Shown here one piece after another: positions 52,101 to 60,408 of a stretch of 64,000 bases of DNA; the first letter of the stretch is position 1; every line of letters begins with the position of its first letter. The stretch spans positions 25,854,001 to 25,918,000 of the forward strand of contig CM075101.1 of assembly GCA_037576195.1 (NCBI GenBank), in the 5' to 3' direction. The notes below the pieces were generated by a model. The model worked only from the letters and a program-made list of their open reading frames with translations. It searched no databases and was not told the origin of the DNA. This stretch comes from Phytoseiulus persimilis (taxonomy: Eukaryota; Arthropoda; Arachnida; Mesostigmata; Phytoseiidae). A program made the position numbers and the translations under genes.

Positions 52101-54407
52101 GGAGCCGCATCGGAGAGCACAACCGAAGCCTCTTCAAATTCAACCCCAGGTTCTACAGAGGCTTCAACGCAGCTTCCCACCGAAGGAACTCCCGCAGCGC
52201 CAGCCGAGGGATCGACAGAAACCTCTTCAGCGCCTTCGACAGAGGGAACAACAGAAACCTCTTCAGCGCCTTCGACAGAGGGAACAACAGAGACCTCTTC
52301 AGCGCCTTCGACAGAGGGAACAACAGAAACCTCTTCAGCGCCTTCGACAGAGGGAACAACAGAAACCTCTTCAGCGCCTTCGACAGAGGGAACAACAGAA
52401 ACCTCTTCAGCGCCTTCGACAGAGGGAACAACAGAAACCTCTTCAGCGCCTTCGACAGAGGGAACAACAGAAACCTCCCCCGTGCCTTCGACAGAGGGAA
52501 CAACAGAAACCTCTTCAGCGCCTTCGACCGAGGGAACAACAGAGAGTTCTTCGACCACATCGTCCGAGGCTTCTACGGACGCTCCGACGGAGGGGTCATC
52601 AGAAGGTCCGACTGAAAAATCGCCTGAGAGCACTCCTGCGGCGACATCAGAAGGATCTGCGGATGGCACGTCCACAACTCCGACAGAAGGCGCGACGGAA
52701 GCTCCGTCCTCAGAAGAATTTACAGAGAGCTCTTCGACCACATCAACGGAGTCTTCTCCGGAAACCGCGTCCGCCGAAGCGTCAACTGAAGCGTCGACGG
52801 CTGTCCCCACGACCCAGTCTTTCTCAGAGAGTTCGACTTCGGCTCCAACGTCCGAAGCAAGGGAGACGTCATCCACCGAAGGATCCACAACGGTCGACTC
52901 TGCTTCTTCAGAACAACAACCAACAACGACTGGTCCAGAAAGCGCGCCGGGAGCAACAGAATCTGCCCAATCTTCAACTCCGAGCGAGGACTCCGCCGAA
53001 AGCTCAACTGAAGTCATCGGGGAACGCCGACCTCCTGTTTCTGCTGGTGGTGTGTACTTTTCCACGGCTCCTCGAGCACCTATTCTGGTTTTTCGAGTCG
53101 AAGCAACGCATTCTTATAGAAATTCAGGAAGTCGGGCTCATGCTCCGAATCACGTTTCAGGTTCTTGCACTTTCAACGACGAGGTTTACGCTCATAACAC
53201 CACGGTCAAACACGAAGACTCTTGTCAATTCTGTAAGTGTATCGACTCCGAGGTCGTTTGCTCAACTGAGATCTGCCCAGAGCCAGAAGATGGCTGCACT
53301 CAGAAGGCCAAAACCGCGACACAGTGCTGCGTTTTCGAGTGTGCCGCGACTACGACACCCGCTGCCACCACTCCTGAGAATGAACCCTCACGAGAGGACG
53401 TCTCGACGGCTGAACCCTCAACGACGGAAGTAGTTGCCGGAACCAGCTCAACTCCCGAGGAAACCTCTCCACCGGAAGAGTCATCCACCGCTGTTCCAAC
53501 GGTGATTCCATATGCTACGACACCAGCGAATGTCTCGGATCCAGAGGAACCCGAAGAGGAAGTTACCATCGGTCCCGGAGGTGAGTTCATCCTCGCTTTG
53601 AAGATCGATATGCGACACCGGGCAACTGAGGAGGTCGACCGTGATAACGATCGTACCGCGTTTTTTTCAGAATGCGTCTATGAAGGCCGCGTTTACCAGA
53701 GTGCTGCGCAGATTCCGAGACCTGATCCTTGCGACTTCTGCTTCTGTTTCCGCAGCGATATAATCTGCCTTCAGCAGACGTGTCCTCCTCCGATTTCAGG
53801 TTGCCACGAGACTGCAATCAACGGATATTGTTGCCCGCGATATGAATGCCGTAAGTTTATGACCCACAACGATGTGCTCCCGATGTCTGTCGTCCCTCAC
53901 CCCCCCCCCCCCCCATCTTATTCCGTTGACTCCTCGTTTGAAACTGCCCACGATTTCAATTCATGTTTAATGAAACAGATGTCAGCATGGCCCATCGCAA
54001 CACGACCAATGACGCAGTCACCACGACGACGACCACGACGACAACAACGACACCAGAGCCAGCGCGAGCGGATGAAGAAATTGGTAAGAACTCCCGCCAC
54101 CGTCGTTTAAGTGATCGTCGATACTGGTTGGGAAGAGGGCTCTGCGTTTCTTCCCATGAAACTCTCTCCCACCGTGACCCGCGTTGGAAACAGTCGTGAT
54201 TCATATTATTTCCATCTGGAATTTTCAGGCTGTCAAGTCAAGGGTCAGTTCTATCGCGTCGGAGAGCTGGTCACGACGGTCAGCACACCTTGCATGGAAT
54301 GTCGGTGCGACGAGACAGGCTCAATGAAGTGCGATCCGAAGGACTGCCAGCAAAACGCACCTTTGTTACTTCGTATGAATCGATCTTTCTTCAGGTCGAG
54401 TAGCTAG
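39990..54407 (+). CDS. Tnc: Tenectin-like secreted mucin with VWC domains (18 exons)
   Basis: Exons: 39990-40101, 43477-43716, 45083-45142, 45236-45430, 45553-45780, 45859-46108, 46210-46439, 46527-47855, 47943-48142, 48231-49347, 49472-49671, 49769-51272, 51359-51555, 51645-53049, 53161-53580, 53671-53850, 53979-54083, 54229-54407. All junctions are GT-AG and in phase; the total is 8151 nt, 2716 aa. The start is fixed by an in-frame TGA upstream and a signal peptide (hydrophobic core [17 protein letters not shown], then APAK). Ten 10-Cys VWC domains start near residues 53, 139, 219, 362, 439, 882, 1321, 1889, 2423 and 2563; an eleventh half domain (6 Cys) ends the protein. Mucin tracts (Ser/Thr/Glu/Pro) fill about 500-880, 950-1320, 1388-1888 and 1955-2420. 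In insects Tenectin is an apical-matrix integrin ligand. The VWC1 spacing and the [17 protein letters not shown] block match what I recall of it. Two junctions are ambiguous: exon 7 could begin at 46201, and exon 14 could end at 53046. Confidence 0.85.
40102..43476 (+). other. Long first coding intron of the Tenectin-like gene
   Basis: 3375 nt, by far the longest intron of the gene; the second is 1366 nt and the rest are 78 to 145 nt. Long first introns often hold enhancers, but no specific site is identified. It contains a 142-codon + strand open frame at 41194-41622 beginning with ATG and holding a hydrophobic stretch of about 20 residues (near residues 25-45) followed by an acidic segment. 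That frame could be a nested gene, an alternative first exon or chance; it has no in-phase donor that I trust. Confidence 0.6.
43477..45780 (+). other. N-terminal VWC cluster (VWC1-3)
   Basis: Exons 2, 4 and 5 each encode one complete 10-Cys VWC domain with the CxxCxC and CC signatures; exon 3 (60 nt) is a Tyr/Glu-rich spacer ([15 protein letters not shown]). All these exons are phase 1 to 1. VWC1 contains possible N-glycosylation sites (NFT and NCT), and VWC2 and VWC3 have NSS and NNT. VWC1 reads [11 protein letters not shown], then [19 protein letters not shown], the pattern I associate with the first VWC of insect Tenectin. Confidence 0.8.
46731..47855 (+). repeat. Mucin tract 1 (Ser/Thr/Glu-rich coding region)
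   Basis: The second half of exon 8 after VWC5: about 370 residues made almost wholly of Ser, Thr, Glu, Pro and Ala, dominated by STE, SSE and ASTE units. The units are irregular and not organised into a strict tandem array. There is no intron between VWC5 and this tract, unlike the three later modules. Confidence 0.85.
48231..49347 (+). repeat. Mucin tract 2
   Basis: Exon 10, phase 0 to 1, about 372 residues. It starts EEPAIESKS and then runs as Ser/Thr/Glu units; a 24-nt unit (GVAGTSTE) is duplicated near 48681-48730. The start is clearly related to the starts of mucin exons 12 (TAEIEAKSK) and 14 ([10 protein letters not shown]), which supports module duplication. Confidence 0.85.
49769..51272 (+). 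repeat. Mucin tract 3
   Basis: Exon 12, phase 0 to 1, about 501 residues, the longest tract. The first 200 residues are irregular Ser/Thr/Glu/Pro; about 50424-51023 is a nearly perfect 24-nt tandem array (separate entry). Confidence 0.85.
50424..51023 (+). repeat. 24-bp coding minisatellite (STGASTES units)
   Basis: About 25 tandem copies of a 24-nt unit encoding STGASTES, with variants STGAPTEY and one STGSSTES. Synonymous codon states (GCT/GCC, ACA/ACT, GAG) travel in blocks, giving a 120-bp higher-order unit that appears twice in succession (50627-50746 and 50747-50866). This points to recent unequal exchange. The unit is a multiple of three, so the copy number can change without a frameshift. 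Confidence 0.9.
51645..53049 (+). repeat. Mucin tract 4
   Basis: Exon 14, phase 0 to 1, about 468 residues of Ser/Thr/Glu/Pro/Ala, containing the 36-bp minisatellite at 52215-52538. Near its end the composition shifts to Gln/Gly/Arg ([11 protein letters not shown], then [10 protein letters not shown]). Two overlapping donors (GTGGTG at 53047, GTGTGT at 53050) give the same phase and differ by one Gly. Confidence 0.85.
52215..52538 (+). repeat. 36-bp coding minisatellite ([12 protein letters not shown])
   Basis: Nine head-to-tail 36-nt copies encoding [12 protein letters not shown]. Copies are nearly identical at nucleotide level; copy 8 differs (SPVPSTEGT), and copy 3 has GAG for GAA. A tenth degenerate copy follows (TESSSTTSS). 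Confidence 0.92.
53161..54407 (+). other. C-terminal VWC9, VWC10 and half VWC11
   Basis: Exon 15 encodes VWC9 plus a short Thr/Pro/Glu linker. Exon 16 encodes VWC10, holding [17 protein letters not shown] with RSD codons at 53751-53759. Exon 17 is a poly-Thr linker (ACG/ACC/ACA run) ending PARADEEI. Exon 18 begins [13 protein letters not shown] and has only the first six Cys of a VWC before a basic tail and a TAG at 54405-54407. Confidence 0.8.
53900..53914 (+). repeat. Poly-C run in the intron before exon 17
   Basis: 15 consecutive C residues within the 128-nt intron 53851-53978. A similar 12-C run at 62884-62895 lies about 55 nt upstream of the acceptor of the sugar transporter exon. Homopolymers of this length are prone to sequencing error and polymorphism. 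Confidence 0.8.
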
Positions 54408-56327
54408 GGACGCGCAATCGATGACAACCACAACCGCGACAAAGTTTAGTTTGGGAAATTTCGTTGAGGAAAGAACATGGGCGAATGAACATCGTGCGTT
54501 TAGGTATCTCTAGGTAGAGGCCTGTCTGTCTGTTTGTCTGTCCGTTCGTCTGTCCACAGGTCGGAACGATCGCTCGTCTGTTTAATTGACGTCTCGAGTC
54601 CTCTTAGGTTGATATTTCTCTCACTGCGGGAACAGCAGACACATTTCCGATTCGAAGTCTGTACGGCTCAGTTTTTGAGCTGAACCACGAACCGATGTAC
54701 TGATTTCCGATTGAGGAGGATTTTTCGCGTCCACTGGCTATATCAAGTCATTCAGTGCAGCTATTCTTCCCAACTTCATTTTCCTGCTGGTGGTCACTTA
54801 GATGATTGTACATTTGGTGCCAAATGCTGTTCGAAGTTTTCTTCTGTACATTGGGGTGATTTTCCTTGAGACAGCAGCTATTTTCCTGATGATTTCACTC
54901 CTCGATTTAGTGCTCATTACGTTTACGCTTCTTTCGACTTCCGCGAATTAGAATCGCTTGGCTCCGATATCAGCGTTCGACCTGGCGCAGAGAGAGAGGA
55001 GTCATACCGCTCTCCTCGAACCGCTGAAAGGAATATCGGGAACGAGCCTTGTCAACTCAATCGCACTAACTCAGCATATATAAGAACTAGGTCGTTTCAT
55101 TTGCGATGGGGATTCTCATTGGATCTTCCTTGCGAGGGAAGCGAATAGGTTGTAAATAGAGGGCAGAAGATAGTATAGTGGGACTTGCAGTTTTGTATCA
55201 AAGTCGCACAATACAGCGCGTACGAGAGAAAAGCTCAGCGAGGTTGTCCGCTACCGGGGTCCGAGTGTAGGGGACCCATAAGATTGAGCGAATCGCCGAT
55301 CGTATTGAAGCGTATTTCGCGACTCCCGAACAACCTTCGGGGGAATCCATGTTTGAGAGTCTATGTGTAGAGGTAGATGTTGTGCCCATGAGGGCGCAGC
55401 TCGGGATCCAGAGACCGGCGCTTAACGCAGGCTACTGAGGCAGCTCCGAGCCCAACCCCCGAAAAAAGTGGTTTGGTGGTTCGGTCGTCCTACTTTGGTC
55501 AGGTATTTATTGATTATATTTATTGTCAGGAGTTTTGCTTTCGAGACGGGTATTTCTCTCCCCCTTCATCTTAACATTATTTATATACGGATGCTAGGAA
55601 AAACTTTAGTGGCATAGATACAGCAAAATCCGAATGTTCTACATACCGAGACGGCCCGATGAAAATTCCGACGCTGTTTGTATACAGACTTGTAAACGTT
55701 CCAGCGGAAGAGACGATTGATTGATTGACTGACTGATTGATGTACTTAATAAAGTATTTAATACAACTGAGAGTAATTTCTTTGCAAAAGAAGGTCGGAT
55801 GAAGCCTCCCGCGGATCGGCGTAGCCGACAAACAGCGTTCCTTGGGGCTGCCAGCAATCAATGCTCAAGTCAGAAGCATTTCTAGAACGAGGTCTCGCCC
55901 CCCTCACACCTAGTGTGCCGATTATATCGGTATAGATCTTATTCACCGGAAACTGGCGGCTTGGCATCGGATCAGAGCTGGAAATCGTTGTTCGCTACCC
56001 TCTCTCTCTCTCGGCGAGTCGACCGGCTTGGTAGCCCTCACGGCTACATTTTGAATGTCAAGATTCCTCAACCCCGCAAGACCCGGGGTCCAGCAGAAGA
56101 GGGTGAGCATCGAGGACTACCGATCGAGGAAGAGGACTTCCCATGTGTACGAATTGTGAGTCGCAAAATCCACTCCATGTAGCTCTCCAGGTCCAGATTT
56201 GATCCGAGGCTCGAATTTAATTCCTTATCATTGTGGTATTTCGTCAGCCTCTTAGCAGAGCTTTGGCTCATTTCTCTCTGGCACCGGTATATTCAGCTCC
56301 GGGGATTGTTTCTGACTGTGGTATTTC
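54408..56327. other. 3' UTR and intergenic DNA
   Basis: No coding feature supported. It contains AT-rich segments, GTCT/GTTT simple repeats near 54518-54560, a TTGA/CTGA run near 55717-55740 and short TC repeats near 56000. Confidence 0.5.
55748..55753 (+). terminator. Possible polyadenylation signal AATAAA
   Basis: The first canonical AATAAA that I see downstream of the Tenectin-like stop codon, 1.34 kb away. If used, it would give a 3' UTR of about 1.36 kb. A TATATAAG motif at about 55077-55084 lies between them and could instead mark another transcript start. Confidence 0.35.
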
Positions 56328-56412
56328 ATGGTGGAGGACTTGTTCCAGCGGATTTCGATTGTCGACACGATGGCTAAAGTCAAAGTGGGAGTCGAGGGAG
56401 AAGGCAAGGGAG
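56328..56412 (+). CDS. Possible upstream first exon of the tetraspanin
   Basis: An ATG at 56328, preceded by an in-frame TGA, opens 28 codons plus one base ending at a GTGAGT donor (56413). The leftover base joins in phase to the acceptor at 57498 and through the 8 nt there into the tetraspanin ATG, adding 31 residues (MVEDLFQRISIVDTM, then a Lys/Gly/Glu-rich stretch) and giving 276 aa in total. The peptide looks protein-like and the donor is good, but tetraspanins usually have short cytosolic N-termini, so this may be a 5' UTR exon, an isoform or coincidence (one in three for phase). Confidence 0.33.
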
Positions 56413-57506
56413 GTGAGTGTGGTGTCTAATCAGCAGAGTTCATACGAAAGCGGGAAACCGTAGCCTGAAAACCGCGCGGAAGAGAGCTAGCAAACCTTCG
56501 ATTCAGAGATGAGCTTCAGGTTCATCCGCATACCTGAGCATGTGTGTCGAAGGAGCGGGTAATGAATCACATGTAGTTCCGGGATGTTATCGACCTCAGT
56601 ACATCCTCGAGAATGGATGATTCATGCGCGTACATAAACGCGAGAGATGCATGATGAATCCGTCAAGGCTCACGCCGGTTGACGGACATGTCGTTCAGTG
56701 TGCAGTCCTTCCATTCAATATCGATCACGTCGACCGTAATAGTGAGAATGCTTCGCAGAAGTTCGTAGCGAAAGAGACTCCCAGAGCCTGGATTGCCAGA
56801 TTCCGATTCCAAGCGACGCCTTCAAGCTCCAGAGATCGCAGCGAGGTACGGAACGGTGGCTCCGGGAAAAATAAGCTGGGTGTTTGGCAGCAACGGAACT
56901 CGTCCCGCCGGCGCCCTTCGTCGCATCCGGTGCCCGGCAGGGGTTTCGAAAGTCACGCGATTCTCTCTATGTTGAGGGACGGAAATTCTTCATCTTGGAA
57001 CTCGGCTTTGCGATTCTGAGATTTCACCTCGATCCGAAACCTCTAATTAATGGACATCCCACTGTGCGCTTGATCCGACCTACTTCATCCATGTCATCAG
57101 GGATCGTCCGCAAAACTATCGTTGTTGTTGTCTCGAAAGTCGAACGGAAAATCCCTTCTGTCGACAGTTACCTTGCAACAGCTCTCAGAGCAGAGAGTGG
57201 TCAAGGGGGACGACGAGTTTGGAGTGCAAGGGCCATTTGGCGCGAATTCGCGGAGCCGCATCTGAGACTGCGTGCCACATTCGATCATTCTCACGTGAGG
57301 CGGCACGAATCCTCTCGCTTCGCATCCGGAGAATGTTAAGGTCGCTCGTGAATTTGTGCAACTGCGTTCCCTCGACGCTGGCTCCTTTCCACGGACAATC
57401 CATACCAGCAGGACTGTGGAAGCTTCTGACCCACTTGGAATACAGGCCGCTTAGGATCGACTTATCGTCATCGTAACTGGAACCCCGCTTATCTTCAGAA
57501 CGTCCG

Positions 57507-58894
57507 ATGGTTGAAGGATGTGGAGCAATCGTGAAATATGCGCTTTTCGTGGCAAATCTCATCATAATGATGGGCGGGGCCGTGGTGTTCTCTGTGGGAG
57601 TTTGGACCCTGGCTGACAGGTGAGGGCTACTTCTAAACAGTTCCAAGCCCGAGAAAACTGAACTTATCTTCTTCAATCCTCTCTCCTTAGAAGCTTCATG
57701 GAACGTTTGCTGGGCTCGAATCTCTACGTGACGTCAGCGGCCATCATGATATGCACAGGGCTGGTGGCGACCTTTGTTGCTTTCCTGGGCTGCTTCGGTG
57801 CGTGGAAAGAGATGCGTTTTTTACTCATGGTGGTGAGTGGAATTGTCATCCAGCTTCCCATCGAGTGTACAGTTTCCGAACACTACGCGGAGCGGAACCT
57901 CGCTCTTAGTGTGGTGATGCGATGGTAGGGCGCTCCGTGCTGTCACTCACGGAATTCCACAACTTTCCTTGTAGTTCTTCGCGATTCTCCTCGTGATATT
58001 CGTCATCATGATGATCGGTGGCATTCTAGGATACGTGTTCAGGAACGAGGTGAGTAGCTGCAGGTAGAGAGAATGTCGAGACTTGGAGCCCATCAACAAA
58101 ACCCACTCATGCTCTCCTTCAGGTTGACGATCGCATGTATGCGGAGATGATCTCCTCGATCCCGAAATATAAGAATGATTCGGTGGTCACACGAACATGG
58201 GACAGCGTTCAGCAAGCGGTGAGTTGCTGGAGTTGGGGAGTTAATCCATCCACCCACCTCTACCGATACATGGAGGGTTCAAAATGGCTGAGGCCCGAGC
58301 TTCTCAGCTCTGACGATTATCGTCACAACCACGAGTGAGAACAACGCGATCCGGTTTTATGGTCTATCATTCTCCAGTTCCGATGTTGTGGCATGCAAGT
58401 GAGAGGTCCAAGTCCTTCAACGGAGAGTCCGATTAGGATCTGGTTCCAGAACCCAAACTTCAATCTATTCAATCAGGTGAGCATTTTAAACCGAACGGGA
58501 CGTGGAAGAGCGCCCTCATTGTTCTTTCCCCCCAAAAAGGAGGGCATACGCCCAGGCCCAGCCCATGGAGCCAACAATGAGGTGCTCTCATGTTTTCCGT
58601 CCCTATTCAGGTGCCAGACTCTTGCTGCATGAGGAAAGAATGGCTCAGTGGCTGCCGTGAACGACCGACGGAACGGGATACTTACATGGATGTAAGTCTG
58701 ATGCCTGAGAGGAGCAGAATTTCCTGGCGTAAAATCTCGAACTAGCGACTGATCTCTTGCAGAACTGTTACACCAAGATGCGGACCTTCATGAAAGATCA
58801 CGCGCAGATCATTGGGGGACTCGGAATCGGAATCGCGTGCGTCCTGGTCATCGGCATGATTCTATCTTGCATACTGATCGTTATAATCTCCTGA
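57507..58894 (+). CDS. Tetraspanin, CD151/Tsp74F-like (7 exons, 245 aa)
   Basis: Coding exons: 57507-57619, 57691-57832, 57975-58049, 58123-58218, 58378-58476, 58611-58691, 58763-58894; all GT-AG, in phase, 738 nt with TGA. It is a four-pass membrane protein: TM1 about 11-33, TM2 52-76, TM3 81-107, TM4 217-243. The large extracellular loop (about 110-203) carries the diagnostic CCG (145-147), PDSCC (177-181), GC (189-190) and a final Cys at 204, giving six Cys. The phrase GVWTLADRSFM after TM1 and the VPDSCC block resemble CD151/Tspan11 and insect Tsp74F as I recall them. Such proteins organise integrins and other partners in membrane microdomains. The start is chosen because the 10-residue N-terminus before TM1 (MVEGCGAIVK) is typical; an acceptor 8 nt upstream shows a 5' exon exists. 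Confidence 0.92.
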
Positions 58895-59437
58895 TTCTCC
58901 CTGGGGAGAATGTCTCTAGCTGGAGCAATGGATGCGGTTAGAAGGCGCGGGAACAATCATGAGGCACTTGAGATCATGGACTACGCTGCCGCCCTTTCCA
59001 CATTCGCCGTGAAACTCCATCTTTTGAAGAGGAAGCACGAAAGGGAGAGACGACCGTACCGATTGTTCACGTCGTTTCCTCAACGAGCTACGGAGACTTC
59101 GCCAGCTGCATTGTGAGCGCACTTCTTCGAGGAGTTCAGATTCGGGCCGTCGGGGGAATGCAGTTTCGTTGATTTCGTCGAACCCCGGAAGCCTCGTCAT
59201 GTCCACGAATCATTCGAAAACCTGGCAGCAAGAGTATTGTGTGATATCGTGTCAATTAGTCGCAGAATTGGACGTAGGCGTCGAGGATGTTTGGTATCGT
59301 CAACAGAGGATGCGAAATGCTTCGGAGAGCCGAGCGTTACTCATCCCGTTGTGTTCGCGCGAAGCTAGTCCGTACTCCTCACATACACAACTGCGGCTCG
59401 AATAACCTTGTCCACGAATAGCGCTTCCTTAGGCAAC

Positions 59438-59443
59438 AATAAA
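59438..59443 (+). terminator. Probable polyadenylation signal of the tetraspanin
   Basis: AATAAA 544 nt after the tetraspanin stop codon, the first canonical hexamer downstream. Confidence 0.5.
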
Positions 59444-60408
59444 TAGTCCCATATTTATTTGAACGCTTCTCTGTTCACTGCCGCGGATTCCAGAGAATCG
59501 GCTCTCGGAAGTTCCCGACCCGGAAGCAGGGAGATAGGTAGGCCTGTCTGGCTACGTCTCTCGGTCTTCGAGTCGGAATCGGAATCCACTCGATGGGCCG
59601 ATCCAGCGCTAACCGATACCAGGGCAAAATAAGGCCCCGCTCCCCCACCTACAACTAGGCCAACGGCAGTCACGAACCTTTGTGCTCACACACTCACAGC
59701 AAGGTCACCGTAATCGAAAATCGAAACCCCCGGATTGACTCGACTCAATCAAGTCTCAAGGCTTTCCTCGAGATCCCGACTGATACTAAATGGGTGACTC
59801 AATAGCGGTCGTCGACCGGAGCTATGGCTTCAAGACGCTTGGAGATGGTCTGTTTTGTATGTCAGGCCCCTGAATGATTGCGTCGAAATAGCGGAGATTG
59901 ATCGGAACAGTGAGCAAGAACTTCTTGGACTCTGGTTGCGGAGTCTGCTAGGCTCCGACATCAGGAGAAAGTTTCGGCGAAGAACAACTCAGCGGGCTCC
60001 AAGGGGTTTCAGTTGTTAAAAGGGATTGTTAGAGCTAGAGAACGTTCTCAGGTCACCCGATTGCGCTCATGGTTTCTTTAATCACTGAGCAACATGGACG
60101 AGGCCTGACTCCTCAAGCACTAGCATAGGGGTTTCAGCTCCAGGGTTCTCCAGAAGAACATTTGAGATATAACCTTCAACATGCCTGCTCCCCGTTTTCG
60201 GAAAGAACATTCAGCCTCGATTTCAGAATACGTGAGCTTATTCGCTCGATACCTCATTCGGAAAACACACATTCACAGACATCGATATATGTAGCGGATA
60301 ATTACGGAATCGGGAATCGATATTCGACTCTGAAACCGGAGGCCTGCCATTAACGGACGCTCCGAGCCCACTAAAACCATCCAGAAAATTGTGGACCTCA
60401 GTTTTCCT
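59444..60408. other. Intergenic, nothing recognised
   Basis: No open frame with splice support and no RNA gene seen. It leads directly into the minisatellite at about 60409. Confidence 0.5.

Noticed and set aside
48260..53065. Very long minus strand open frames over the mucin exons (359, 532 and 381 codons)
   Set aside because: They are antisense shadows. Repeated Ser, Thr and Glu codons read backwards rarely give stops, and the + strand has splice-supported VWC exons in phase.
54373..54394. A real 22-nt intron at the end of the Tenectin-like gene
   Set aside because: Too short for a normal spliceosomal intron in animals; kept only as a possible sign of an indel or alternative end.
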